Shown here in pieces: positions 23,075 to 38,000 of a stretch of DNA of 64,000 nt. This DNA comes from Balanoglossus misakiensis. Its lineage: Eukaryota; Hemichordata. The stretch is taken from NCBI GenBank assembly GCA_040954595.2, contig CM082577.2:4712001-4776000 (forward strand), read 5' to 3'. The notes under the pieces are model-generated. The model had not been told where the DNA came from and made no database searches. It worked only from the letters and a program-made list of their open reading frames with translations. The stretch's first letter is position 1, and every line of letters begins with the position of its first letter. The translations under genes and the position numbers were made by a program.

Positions 23075-26000
23075 GTGAGTAACGTAGCTGTTCCTGCTGT
23101 CATACTCGTAGACGGCGTGATACTAACTGCAGCATGGATATGTTTATGCGCTTGGTTGTCAACGGTCATGCTTTGTTCATTGCTGTGGCATGGGTTTTGT
23201 TGTCCGATTGATCGTTTTTCGGGTCGGGTTCACAAGAACAGAAAGGAATATTGACATGTTTTACTTTCGGCATTATGGTGCCGTTATTATCACTCGAGAA
23301 TATTAAGGTCAATGTAGCGTCATCTTATCTGTCGAGCAAGGAGCAATATACATGTATATAAACGTCCGTCTGTGGTTTCACGGTTGTGTTTCCCCCATCG
23401 TGGTCAATCCTTGTTGCGGCCAAAATGTATGGCAAAGCATATTCGCCAGGTGAAATAGGACGAGAACAACCGTAGCCCCACAGCGGGGAAATTGTGTACG
23501 TACACTGAACACTAGGACACGGGGAGACTTGCTTGATAGATGTAATCAGTCAAAATGTAAGCTTTGCTAAAATTATAGATATCGTAATAGCACCGTACGC
23601 CTTACGTGCAAACACCCTAGTAGCTTGTGTTCTGAACAAACAAGCAAACCATGCTATCTCAACGCAAACAACACACGAGTCCGTGAAGGGACACAGGGAG
23701 CGATTTTTCAATGACATTCTGTATGTCAAAGGAACCATTGAGAATGGACATTTCAATGAATGGGTTGTGGGTGGTACCGTGTAAGATCTCAGCCAGAACC
23801 AGACTGTTGTGGGGCCGCTGTTTTGACAACCTGGTTGTTAAACAAACCACTTGGGAAAGAATACATGGGATGGGAGGCATGGAGGTTACACCACCAGTTA
23901 AATTTTTATCACCCAATAACAATTACAAAGACCTGGCATTTGTTCTCAGCTGCTGCAATTAATGCTTTAAGTTTTGTGGACATTGTAAATCCTGCTTGAA
24001 AATCGTTTCCTTGCACATGAACGACCACAGCATACCGTTAAAGGTACAAGGTCACCTAGACAAATTTTGTCGCTGTTACTGAGGAAAGTTGCGATCTAGC
24101 CAATCGCAGATATTCATGGGGTTGGCCACCTGGGAAAAAATTGTCTCCAAATGGTCATTCAGAAATTTTGACACATCTGTTTAACTATAATATATGAGCA
24201 TATGTAAATTCTTCGATATCAAATGACGTCAGACGCTCTCGGGCGCAGTTACGTCGGCGTTCAAATTTCCAGCTGACGGGCAACTTCAGCAATTAGATCC
24301 ACTTGGTCTAGAATTATGGGGGAAATGGGGGGGGGGGGATGTGTGAAAATGATGAAAATTTTGCACCACATCATTTGACAGCGAAATATGCGGCATTCAA
24401 AGGTTTATTTCTCCCACATTGCATTGACATTCTTCATATACTTCTGCGTTTGATTTTCACTGCAGGAGAAGAATGGCCAGAAGCACACCATACGGGTCTT
24501 CTTCAGTTCTCCGTTCGGCGGCCTGGAGAGAGAGCGAGAAGAGCTGACCAAGAAATACTGGCCGCAGCTGTCCAGCATGTGCAGCAAGGCCGGATACGAG
24601 TTCATTCCGGTCGACCTCAGGTGGGGAATCACCACCGAGATCTCCACCAGTGCCGGAACAGTGGAGGTGTGCCTACGCCAGATGGATATATCGGATATGA
24701 TTGTTGGATTCTTTGGACAGGTAACTTGGGTGAACATGTGGGGGGGGGGGGGGTGTTGTCAAGGAAAATGGAAAGCTTAGCCCACGAAATTTTTCTTGCG
24801 TACATTCCTATTTTAAAGAAATTAGAATGGTGGAGTTAAACTTTGAACAAAAGTGCTTTATTCCTGTATTAACAAAATGTGAATTTTTGTTTTATAGCGG
24901 TATGGCTGGCACGGTGACAATGAATTGTTGCAGAAATCTATCGACAGAGCCGCAGAAAAATATCCATGGCTGGAAAATTACAGAGAGAAATCTGTGACAG
25001 AAATGGAGTTCTTACACGGGCATCTCAATAATCCTGGTGCGCGACCTGCATGTTTCTTCTTTAGAGACAAGGTGAGGTGATGGCTGTTGTACATGTTGCA
25101 AGTCAATTTTGATTCAACGGGAGCGCACTGCCAGTGCAGCTATTTTGTAGAACAATATCCCTATTGATCGTAGTGTTCAGAGCTTGCCATTGGAGGATAT
25201 TGTAGGTTGAACACCTGGCATTGGCCACAGACTCACTGTATAGGAAGAAGGGGAGTTCAAGACCCGGGCATGGCCGCGATGTTACATGCCCCTGAGCTGT
25301 ACGTTGAGCAAGGAACTTCTTCTCATCGCTCCTGCCTTGATCAGGAGTGATATGGGTACCACGTCCTGTAAGTGGGGTCTACGTGGCCCGTTGGACGATC
25401 GACACATGGAATAAAATAAAGGAAAAGAAACCATTTTATTTCTCCGTCTTCATCAGGCGTACGATGATGAGCAGCTGGCAAAGTATGAGGCTGCGGGAAA
25501 TGAAGGCGAGGCCAGAAAATACCGATCAGCGACCGACGGACCAAACGCGGCGGAACACCTCACTGACCTCAAGAGAAGGGTCAAAGAGACAGAGGAGAAG
25601 GTAAAAACAGGAAAGGAGTGAGCCCGGCACAGAGCTCATGTCAAAAGGCACTAAAAGTCTGGCCTTTGTTTCATATGGCAAGGTGTTTCGGTTTTTTTGT
25701 CATGGATAATAAGAGGATCTATTGTGTGGGATAGCGCCCTCTAGGACAAAATAAATTGATATCTTTGTTTTTATTACTAACTTCAGTGTCTGCAGGTAGT
25801 GGAGGCCTACGCGACACCAGAAGACGGAGCGAGGATGATGTTTGAGACGATAAGGCAGCATCTGAAGGAGACGTTCCTCGCGTCGCCCGTCGAGGGGATC
25901 TCGGAGTACGAGAAGGCGCTCAGGGACCACACAACTTTCTACAAGAGCCGGCTCGGAGTCGGAGTGGACCAGGAGTACATCGGCGGGGAGTGCTACTTGC

Positions 26001-29000
26001 AGGAGGTCGACCGCCACGTCTTGTCGGACGCCAAAGACTTCGTCGATAAACCGCTGCTCATCACGGGAACTTCAGGTGAATGAACAGAACTTGAATGAGG
26101 TTTTGTCAAGCTTCAAATTGTCTTCGAACAATCATCCAGAGCCTTCCTTCGCCAAATAACAGACCTAGTTTGATTGGGACTAGATTTTGATCGTGTTGAG
26201 TTTGGACAAGTTAACAATTTTCAATCACGCATCACAGTTTTTGAAGATTACTGAAGTCTGTCTATTGTCTCAGAAAAGGGTGTGAAATGTTTTGTTTGTT
26301 TACAGGTATTGGGAAGACGAGTGTCTTGGCAAATTGGGTCAACAAACATCAAGAAAGTCACCCCGACGACATTATAGCGTATCATTTCATTGGATGCGCT
26401 CAGAGAAGCACAGGTGGGTCAAACTGACATACAGATATGGATACAAATCAGTAAGACAACACTACAGTAACGAACACTGACAGACAGACAGACACAGGCA
26501 GACATAAAAAATACTATGAAGAATACAGACAGCTGGATAGCTAGCTTTGGTTGGTAGATGGATGGATGGATGGACAAACGGGTGGGTGGGTTGTTAGATG
26601 GATGGATGGATGGATGGATGGGCGTGATCTTACTCATCATATCAAGAAGTGAAAAAATTTCATCATTTTATTTTTTAATTTGTCAGATGAACGTGACATC
26701 ATGGTTAGGCTGGTTGAAATGCTGAAAACTGGATACGAGAAAACCCGAGGAGAAGCGACGGACAAAGATGGCGATGTTGGCGATGATAAGAAGCCAAAAG
26801 AAGAAAAGACGCTGAGAAGTATGAGCATGCTAGAATTATACAAAGAACTGATGAGTGTGTTGACACGAATCACAGAGAGTGGTCGCAAAGCTGTGGTTGT
26901 GCTTGATGCTCTCGATAAGATTGATGATATTGGCAGAACGAAAAAGGTAAGAGAAAAGAAAAACTAACAGGTACATCCAATATTGACAATTAGACAAAAT
27001 TGGTAAATTGTAGTGTCTATTGTTTTATTTTTTTGTCACCAGCCAATATGCTCCCCTAGAACGCCCTCAACTTTATTTTGGCATGCTAAGGGGTGTGCTA
27101 AGGGCCTCCCTACGCTCCCCTATAGCGCCCTCAAACGACCGATCTTTCTGTCTATTTCAATCCTTACATGACTGGCAACATCCCCCAGCAGACAAATTGG
27201 TTCTTTTTTTTGCAATTAATCATAATATAATTTAAATGTTATCACAAAGACTTCGACATAGACATCATGATTGTTTTTCTGATCATATACTTTTTTGTAT
27301 AATGCAGTAAAGCCTGTCTAAACCATAGACAGTACTGTCTATGTCTAAACCGAACATCTAATCTGGAGACCTGTCTATACCGAACACATTTCGTTTCACT
27401 TAGAACCATGTCTTAAAAGAACCTCTGTAAACTGGACACCTCTGCACACCGAACAATTTCTTCATTTCTTTGATCAATAGTTTAATCAATTTTACTGACA
27501 GTAATTTATCAGTGCTTTCTAATTCCTTTTTTTTTTATTCTTTTGTGCACAAACAGGAATTGTACTGGCTCCCGACCAACCTACCCAAAGGTGTTAGTTT
27601 GTTGTTGTCCTGCCTCTCCACTGACGAAGACAAAATCTCGCTTCTGGTGAACGAACGCCAGTATGATACTTTGTCATTGGAACCGATGTCGACGGAACAC
27701 AGAGAGAGTATGACCAAGGTATGGATGCCTCGAGAATTTCTGATAGCATGGTGACAAATTTGCATAACAATATAAACTTTTGTTATGTTAATGAAGTTAA
27801 ATTGTTTTGCCATAATTAAAGAGTTGTGGCCGCTTTACTTTGACTGCTCTGGGAAGAACACTGTGTGTAATTCCATCTTTCAAAAATATTTCACTATCGA
27901 ACCGTTTCAGAGTCTGCAGATTTAATTTTCCTTCTAGGATGAGTTTCTTGACAGAACTTTGCAAAGTGATCACGTGACCATTGAATGTTGCCTACTTGGT
28001 CTTTGTGGCAACTTATGCAAATGGGTGTTTGTATTAACTTTGTCAAAAAATATCTTTCTGAAAAAAAAGTTCTTATTTCATTTTTTTAACATCACAGGCA
28101 GTGCTATCTTTAAGAGGGAAAGTTTTGACTCCAGAACAAACATCCAAAGTCATTGGAAACGAACAAACAGAAAATCCACTGTATCTGAAGGTTGCTTTGC
28201 AGGTGAGTCCCATTAGATCCTGCCACTTGTCCCTCCCTCTCCCCCCCCCCCCCCCTCTCCCTTCCTGCCCCCCACTCCTTCCCTTACTCCTTACTTTCAA
28301 GTAGATCTAGCATTGGTAATGTGCTATTTAGAGGTCATTTTGATTATAAATAATATCTTCATTTTGTCACTGGAAGTTACTTACATCCATTTAATTTGAC
28401 CATTGATAAAAATATTTATTTTTAAATATAAGTTTGTCAGTTTAGCACACAGATCAACAGACGTAACATTGCATAGAATGCATTAAAACTTGCAATCTTC
28501 TCTACTTTCAGGAGCTATGTAACTTTGGTGATTTCTTCAAATTGAATGAGCACATTGACTTCATCATGGCGGCCGACAGGTGAGTCGATCTCTTGCAAAT
28601 GCGAACGTGCACCGATGTGATTGATTAAAGTGTATCAGAGAGGCATCACATCACAGTGGGAGGTCAAAAGAACTGGTCAGAGGTCAATGTTCTTTAGTCC
28701 TGCTAAGATATTGCATCATTGCTCTGGTTGAAGCAGGCCTTGTTTAGGTCAAAAGTCACTTGGGTTGCAATCGTATAGAGTTTGAAACATGATTGAAAGT
28801 ATTCTTTTTGTGAAGTATTGAGATTTTATTGTCATTTGGTTTGATTTAATTCAGAAAAGTAAGACCTGCGTCCCTTTATAGATTGATACCTACAATGACA
28901 TCATTTGTCTAAATGTAACAAAGCATTGTATCTACACTGTATATCTGTTTCAGTACCAAGAAATTGTTCACCAAAATCCTACTGGGACTTGAGAAGGACT

Positions 29001-32000
29001 TTCTTCCAGTGGATTCTACAGAGAATTGGATTGCAAAGGTAAATCTCAGAAATATATGAAATTTGACAAAACAATCGCTTTTTATGATATTTTTTTTTAT
29101 TCAAGTAGAGTTACAAATAACAGATAATAATAAAAGAAATGCATCAGATTTTTCATGACTCTTCTACAAAGTGAAATTCTGTACCAAGATATTTGAGTTG
29201 CATTGTAGTGGATATGTACTGATAGTTTAAAACCACCTATGGAATATCCTGGAAAAATTAAATTCAATCCTGCAATGTTCTGGAATATTGATGTAGTTGA
29301 ATTTTTGACATCAGAGTACTCCTGGAAAATCTTGGAATGACTTGAATATACTTTGAGTATTAATTATGAAAAAATATCCACATCTTGATTTTTTTCCATC
29401 TTCAGTTGATGAGCTGCTTGTTGGTATCCCGCTACGGACTCTCAGAACAAGAAATCAAAGCCATCGTTGGAATTCCAGACCAGCTTTGGGCAGCCATCTT
29501 TTTCACCATTGAAGACTTCTTGGTTGACAGAGATGGGATTTATGAGTGAGTAGGTGGTTTCTTTCTTCTCTGCTCTGGAAGACTTTTCAGATTGCGTGCA
29601 GATTAGTCTGACTTACATGTAGTTCCAAATGTTTTTACCCAAGCCATAGATTTATTAAAAAAAATATTTAAGAAATTCCAGGAAGACCAAAGCTGTTTTA
29701 CTGATGCGACACACTGTTAAACTTTGAATTCATCATGGTAATAAATTTTCTTCACCACATATAATGTACAATGAAACAATGTCCTTTCCTGTCAAACTAT
29801 GCATTTTATGGCGAGGCAGTGAAAGCTGCCCTCATTCGATGGCTCGTAAAACCCACTGGGCCCGCCCATTCAGCGGTGGAGCGCCAAACAGAAAACTAGA
29901 TCCATGCTAATGTACATTATGCTAAGTAAGACGTCTGTCTGTACGTGTGATTGGCTGGTATAAGTCATCAGACATCATATGATCGTGATTTTGCATATCA
30001 TTTACATAATATAGGTTGTTCAACCTCATAACACACGAACATCGTAGTCACCTTGAAGACTGTAGCATTAATGACTGAATTTCTGGGTTATTTAATTTAA
30101 TAGAAATTTTAACATGACTCTAGTGATTAAAACTTGTTCCTAAATACATATTTTGGCTAAATTTATTTGCTTAACTTCAGCAAGAATGTTATATGAGCAT
30201 ACTAATACGATGAAAGTATTATCGTAGCCACTTTTGCTTTCATGGGAGTAGCCCTGACCTATATATTATATAAATTGACTTTTTCCTTCATGTTAATACT
30301 ATGTGTACAGAGCTAAAGAACAAAATCAGTGTTTGTTTTATACAAAGAAAAAAAATTACTTTTTACCAGAATATTTCTCTCTTTTCTTTTAGAGTGGTCT
30401 GAACTTGCCCATAGTCAGTATAACTGTTATCATTATCACATAAAACATGCATTTCCTTCCCCTGTTTATCTGTATGTGGTTTCAAAGTCATCATTGAAAA
30501 CTATGGTTTCTAAGGGTACATCGATCATTCAAGCGCTCAGTAGATGTTTGTATGTACTCAGAAACAACATAACATGGTTAACATTACAACCACTTAGAAA
30601 TCAATTAATCAATTTTAATCTTGTGACGGATGCAACAACAAACGCTTTATCAGCAAAACACATACAGAAAACATGAAATATGGTATTGACATTTTTTTTG
30701 CATTTTGTATTTTGTTTGGCCGAGTCCTGGAAACCCTGATAAAGTAAAGTTTAAAGGTTTCCAAGCAGTGCATTCATTTAGAAAAGAGGATGGTTTCTTT
30801 TCAAAAGGCATTTCAAAGGTTTAGTGAAGACCACATGAGAAACAGGAAGAACCAGTATTAATAGTACATGGCAATGTCACGCCACACTTATCAACTTATG
30901 CGGCAATCAATTCCGTAATAGATAATATTTAATCAAAATAATTACTGTAAATCCCCAACTTCTAGTTGTCAAGATTTGTTTGAGTTTAATTACAATTGAA
31001 AAGACAGTTAATAAATTACCCTGGACGATAATGCTGAATCATTATTATCTGAGTGTTTTTGAAGAGACAATGGATGGCCATGGACCTTAAATTCTCGTGC
31101 GATGACATTGTTGGAAAATTGCAGCGTTTCTTGCAAGCCTGTGGGTTGTCACCATGTATGACCCCCACCTGTCGCTAGGGTTTGAGACAACGGCACAAGA
31201 ACCTCACAGATAGCTGGGGGTCAATTCAATTTGATTTGATCTGTCATACAATGAGTTCTTCATTCGTTCTAATGCTGACATTAATAACTGTCAACATGGC
31301 CGGGATTTTTATGAATGGTCGTACTGTACCATGATGTCATCAGTGCATTTTAATTATGCCAGAAGCGGTCATCATCCTTTTTGTCGTGGCTGACTGTTGA
31401 AATTGACCGAGCTTGAACTCTCAGTGCTTAACAGATATCTGCTGTAGTGAAGAGATCTGACAAATGTGATCGACGAAGTTTGAAAATGGAACAAAATCTC
31501 AAATGGTCGACCCAGTCGCGTTTGAATTTTTCGAATTATCCAAATTAATTTTCATGCAGTTATGGAAATCAAGAGAAAGTTGAAGGATTCTCAGTCAATG
31601 AACGTTTGTGATTTGTGGGTCAATGGATCTTTTATGTGTAATTCCAGCTTTTTCATATGGAAATTCACTGCCGTGTGCCGCGTGCGTGCACTGGGATTCT
31701 TTCATTCCAGAGACTTGTGAGGTCAACAAACTTTTGAAGTGCACATGTCAATTCAATGCATGCTTGGTAAATTGGTTATATTGTATAATCGTATCTGACT
31801 GCCACCACTTGACATGTGTAAAACAACCCCTATCTCATCAGGATCGGGTCAAAAAACTTTGCAGCTGAAATATAAACTCAGGTCGACATGACATCTTTCA
31901 TGTTTTACCAGTGAACAGTGGACCGGTGGCACATACGTACTGCAGGGACTGGTGAATGAGTAATTGACCTTAAATTTGGACATGGTTCAAATTTAACATG

Positions 32001-35000
32001 ATATGGCCTTGAATTTCATATTCATGAGTGATTGCAGCCACTGTAACGACTCAACGCCTGATCGATGCATCAATTTGTACAACCCTGGGAACACGTTAAA
32101 CTGCACAAAGTGTCTATATGTTCAGGTTGTCATTAAGGTTGGCTCATCGATCCACATGCTATCACTCCATCACAGTTACCATAGCTCATCATATATTGTC
32201 TCAGTGTTTGCAAATTACATGTACTTGTAAATACCACTTTTCTTCCATAAATATGTATTGCTTATTTGTCGTGAGGTACCTGACTTGCCCAAATTCCTTG
32301 TTTTTAAAGGATAACTTCATTGTCCAAACCATTTTTTTCCCATCTGTAACCGTCAAAACAATATTATAGGCTTAATTCCTAGGTCTGCTTAATTAAAGCA
32401 AGGTCATTGAGTTGGCATCACACAGTCTGCCTATATTAAACAGCGACCATTTTCAATAAGTTCATCTGTTCGGGGAGAAACTCAGTATATATGCAATGCC
32501 ACCACTGTACACACACATAGACTTGAATGGAGTATTTAAAGACGAGGTCAACAAACTTTTGGATGGCAGGCTATAGACTGATATGACACACGTGTGTTAA
32601 GGTCTAGCATATAACCTTGTACAGTAAGAGCAGACATATTAAAGAAATCTGACTATTTTGAACCCATGGTGTCTTAAATTAGAATCTAAGTGATTGCCTT
32701 GCAAGCCTGGAGGCAGTGTATACTGTTATTGCTTGCTAAAAATTACATTTGTTTGTAGATATTCATGTCCCTGATTTTCAGAAAAGAAACAAAAGCTCCC
32801 AATGAATCTTGCCACACCCGCCATTCACAAGATTCAAATTTCTGAGGAGAAACAAAAAGTAACTGTCTCAGGTTTTTTAGCAAATAAAATTTTCCTACAG
32901 ACTGGGTTCTTATTTTTACCATCTGTAAGTCAATCTGGCAATGGTACACAAGAGCTTTGACGGATCACATAAAGACAAAATATTTGCTTGTCGCCAAGGC
33001 AGCTTGACATGAATAAACTGAAGAAGTAGGGCAAGGGGAAACTGAACTCATGCCAACTTCTTTTTGAGAAAGGCAATAATGAAAGTGGCAGGTAGTCAAG
33101 CAGGCATGTTGTTTCCTGATAAATGTACATTGACAATAAGTATGCAGAGCATATTAAAAACACAGCAAAATGAAAGAGAGAAAGATTTTTTTGTCGGGGG
33201 GGGGGGGGGGGGTATTTAGCCATTCACTCCACTTGGTATCAGAGGAAGGTTAAAAAATTGTGTCTCAGTGCATGCTTTTTGCCAGCTGCATTCTGGGATC
33301 AAAATGGTTGTACACAGAAAAAAACAATCTTGATTTTTCTTCTCTGTGTCAAAGTTCAATGCCAAGTAAGTACAATGATTTGTCAAAAATCTCCAACACG
33401 TTAAATTTGTGAAATGGTGGCCAATCGACCAACCGGTGAGAGTCTTATTAACCAGCCAGTCAGAGCCCAGGTTTTGTGTCTTCTTGTCGCGCATTGTTTG
33501 ATCACACTGTCAGATCAGGCGTATATAAGTCTCATCGCACTGATTTTGGTCTTTAGAGATAAATCAGCTTGAGACTTTGAACGTTGTCTGACCTATTCCA
33601 GACTTTAAACTTCATCTGACCTGGGAGTTTATGCTGGTTATCTGGACTTTCCCCACCCTGGATATCCGTATCAGATCTCTCTAACACACCTGGCACTGAT
33701 CCTGACAGAGATGACGTCAATGAGTCTTGGATCTAGCAGCTATCAATAACAGATTTCCTAAATCCCATTCCTGTATCTCTGTGTGACAGTAATAATTGAC
33801 TTGCCAGTTTGTCATCTGTGATAATCAGTGTGCCATTGTCTGTAACTTTTGGCTATTTATTTTCAGCTTTTTTCTTTATCCTATCAACCATGTTTTCTTG
33901 TTCTGCTCCCTGAGATGAGGCAGGGCTAAAGTGTAACTGCTACAATGTACATCATTGGTTGTTACTTTGTATTGCTACAATGTACATCATTGGTTGTTAC
34001 TTTGTATTGCTACAATGTACATCATTGGTTGTTACTTTGTACAATGCTACAATGTACATCATTGGTTGTTACTTTGTACTACATGACAAACAATGCCTGG
34101 TTACTTTTTTCACTTTTCCAATTTACTTTGATATATTACATGTGTTCCTAACTGTCTACCGTACCCTCTCCCCCTTTAAACAATCACACAAAATTTACTG
34201 CAGTAGCAAAAATGTTCCTGTCACCACCATTGTTTCAGTTCACGTAATAATTAATCCAAAGTTCAAAACTGACAGGTGAATGCCCCATTGTATCTTCTCG
34301 TGTCAAAGGCTGAAAAAGTTTTAAAATACAGTTTAATTAGAACAACTTTAACCCTGATTGTACGTGCCACTAGGGGGCACTTCTTATCGGTGAAGTTAGT
34401 TCACCTTATATATCAAAGCAGTGTGTCGCAGTGTATCACATTGTACCAAACAAGAGAGTAAAAATGCCCCAAATTAGATTTTTTTCATTCTACTATTATT
34501 TGTCTTGCGCACAGTTTTCAGTTTTGGGAGAATGTTTTTGCACATTTTAGCCAGGACACTGACAGTCATGGAGTGTTATTTTCTTTTTAAAAAGGGTAGA
34601 TTCTCACAGTGATGGATAAAATGTTATCAAAATAGTATGAAATATTGTTGAAAAATGAGATTTATACTGCCTCCCCCCCCCCCCCCCCCACAGCAGCAAA
34701 AACTGCAGGAGATATCAACAAACGCTGGCGCCTTGATGACTTGCAGAAATACATGAATGCAATCTTCTGTAGATTTTATCTTACAAGGATGGCTGATGGG
34801 GGAAACCTGTCCCAAGGATTTCCAGGGTCATTGACCAAAGACATCTTATTAAGAGAGAGCTGCTTTGATTGGTTGAGAGAGCGTCTCACCTGATATGACT
34901 CAAATCGGAACATGATGACAGCACAGTGTCTGCATGAGCTTAGAAACTGCTGATCAAAGTCTAGTCTTGCCACAAATGAATCAACACAAGTTACTAATAA

Positions 35001-38000
35001 ACTCTTCCAAGGATTTACAACCAGCAAAGATGAAATATTTCTTTCAATAATACTGGTGTATGGATTTCCATTATTTTATCTTTGTTTAATCAAGATCGGG
35101 ATTAGACATAGGGGTAACTTTACAAATTCACTGATGTCCATTTAGCTGGTGAATAAAAATTCCTAGTCAGCATTTTTTCACACATGCTATGAGCATAAAC
35201 AATTCACAAAAGTTTTATATGAAAAAGAAGCGCGGTGACAGTTTTTATTCTGCCATAAAATTTAATTTTGTTTGAATGAGCTACATGCACACCACAATAT
35301 TTTTTTTAATTCTATAAAGATGAGGGGACTTCGGTGAGAAATTGTTGAGTGGAATAACCTGCCATTCTTTTCATGATCAATGAAAAAAAAGACACTACAC
35401 TTGATGCATTGCTTTAGAAGTGTTTTTTTTATTTCTGCCAAATATCACAAATAACAATGGAACAACTTCCAATTAATAATCAAAATGTTAAAAACATCAA
35501 TTTCAAAATATATGCAAGTCCACATTTTAAGGTGACTTTAACTTAATCATACTCAATAAAAGCTGATCTTCAGAAGAAAATTCAAATTACACTTCAGTCT
35601 AAAGTCCTTATTTATGTATTTCAGTTATTTTAGTGTTGGCAAGTTGCCAAAAATTTGCCACATGCATTCAACACGTGGTTTTAACATGCACTCGACATGA
35701 GACAGTTCTTGTGGCCTGAAATGATCCGATTGCATATGGAAGTACTTTTGTAGTGAAATTATCAAAAAAATAATAATTTATCAATTGATGAGACGTTATT
35801 CCAAGAAGGAAAAAAACAGCTTGCTAAATATCAATTAGCACTTACTTAAAATGTGCATTGCTCAAAGTTATATTTTCAAAATGTAAGTTTTCTATTCTTC
35901 TTTCTTTGTCAACACACCGTTTGAAACGATGTCCTTTTTGATTTTCTGGTCCGTGTCCACTGATGCGACGCGCGCCTTCTTGTTGCCCTTGGATACGTAA
36001 GTTGTGTAGAAATAATGGCTGAAGAGGACAAAGTAACTAAAGTACATGGCAAAACTCCAGTTTATGTTATGGTAGTACACAGGGCAGTCCGGCCCCGGTT
36101 CCACTTGCGCGAGGACGTAGTAATTCACCAGGAGACCAACCACCATCTGGAGGAGTTGCATCGAGGTGATGATGATGTTCACGTAACTGGGGATGGTCAC
36201 CAAGCGGGAGGCCTTCAGAGCGTAGTAGCCGTACATTACAGAATGCACCAGGTAGTTCATGACAGCGAAGTACCTTCCGTGGGGCAGTCCGTCCCGGGAG
36301 GAATAAAACACGTAGATCAGGACGCTGACGTGGTGGTACCAGTGCAGGAGCATCAGCTTCTGCTTGCGGAGAACGATGAACATGGTGTCGCCCAGTTCGA
36401 CGACTTTACTGACGGCGAACGCCCAGCACCAGAAGCCGCTGACCCCCCTCAGGTAGCTCTTGTCACACATGGTCCGCTGCAGTCCGTGGTTGGAGTAGGT
36501 GTCGATGAATTCTGTGAGGCAGCGGAACGCTCCCAGAACGCTGAAGATTGTCAGGGAAGCCGACCACAGGGCCAGTGTCATACGCAGGTCAAATTTGTGC
36601 CGGTGGTGCATGGCTTTCCGGCCGGCAAATATCAGCACCAGATAGATGATGGAATAAATGAAGGAGTCGGTCCAGCTCTCCTGGAACCACCTGTGGGTCG
36701 CATCGTAGTCGAAACTTGTCTCCAGTTCCAGCGGGAACCAGTGGATATTGTCCCTGTTCATGGCTGGGGCTTTTACTATCTGCTGTTCACCGCTCTTGAC
36801 TGGGTTTAATCACAGCTTGGCCGACAGACGATCAGAAAAACTGCCCCTCCCAATACTCGGGCAAGCACGCATGTGGCCAAGCCCCGTTTCCGCCTCAGCC
36901 TATATATTTTATGAGCGCAGCGCGCTCACCCTTTGACCTCAACGCGTCAGGTACACAGCTCAGTGTAGCAATACTTTAACCGCGCGCTTGCTTGGTAGCT
37001 ATGGAAGTGCGTGTAAATAATATATGTTCATTGTTATGCTAATGAGTGGTGTGATCTTAGGGTGTGCTCGATCTTCTTTGATTTTCAGCCACACAGATTC
37101 ACTGCCCTGTTCAAACACGCAAACATATTCAAGTACATGTATATTCCGTATCGAATCATGAAATTCAAAAAAAGACATGTTACTTGACAAAAATGTGTGA
37201 TCTGATGTTTAATATTAATTTTTTTAGGGTTCATTTTCAGGAGAAATTTCAGACAGACGAAATTGTAACAAGAATCTCTACACAGAAATTTGTGGCAGGA
37301 CCTTCCTAGAATGTTACAATATATGTTTTGTTACATATTTGTTACAAATTAAAGTTTGACACAAATATATGATGTAATTTTGAACCTAATAAGCATACAT
37401 AATTTATGACATACATGTATACTGCTATATGAAATGCTAGCTACTTAAAATGTATTCTAAGCTAAAGGTCAATATGAATAAACCCTGATACCAGGACATA
37501 TGATCAAAGTCTCAAGGAAATTTTTAGTGTTGTCTTAAAATATTGTAAAGTATTTCTGCTTTAAATATTTTTTTTTGGGGGGGGGGTGTAGATTTGAATA
37601 AAATAGGGGTGGACGTTTTTATGGCAGAAAATACTAGTATTCATCACATAGTAATCCGGAAAACTTGTGGGATATCAGATGGAAATTGCAGTTCCTTAAT
37701 GATGTTGACGGTAACATAAACAAGCTACAGCTTCCGTGACCTCACACGCTTTGTGTTCAGTGAATGAATGAATGAACATAGTCGTTGGCACTGGTCCAAA
37801 ATACTATGTCATGTGACACTCCCATTCAAATGAATGAAATCTTTATTGATGGAGAGTGTTATTTCCCACAAGTCATCAGTGTCACACAGTGTGATAGTCA
37901 GGAATGGTGTTTTTTTTTAGAGATTGATCTCTAAAAATAAAACACCATGTCTGGATTCCAGACTAACAGTGTGAAATATTTAAACATTTCTCCACTCGTG

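Noticed and set aside
36015-36809. Long plus-strand open frame opposite the elongase
   Set aside because: It is the complement of a genuine ELOVL coding exon; the predicted peptide has no domain and the minus strand shows all family motifs.
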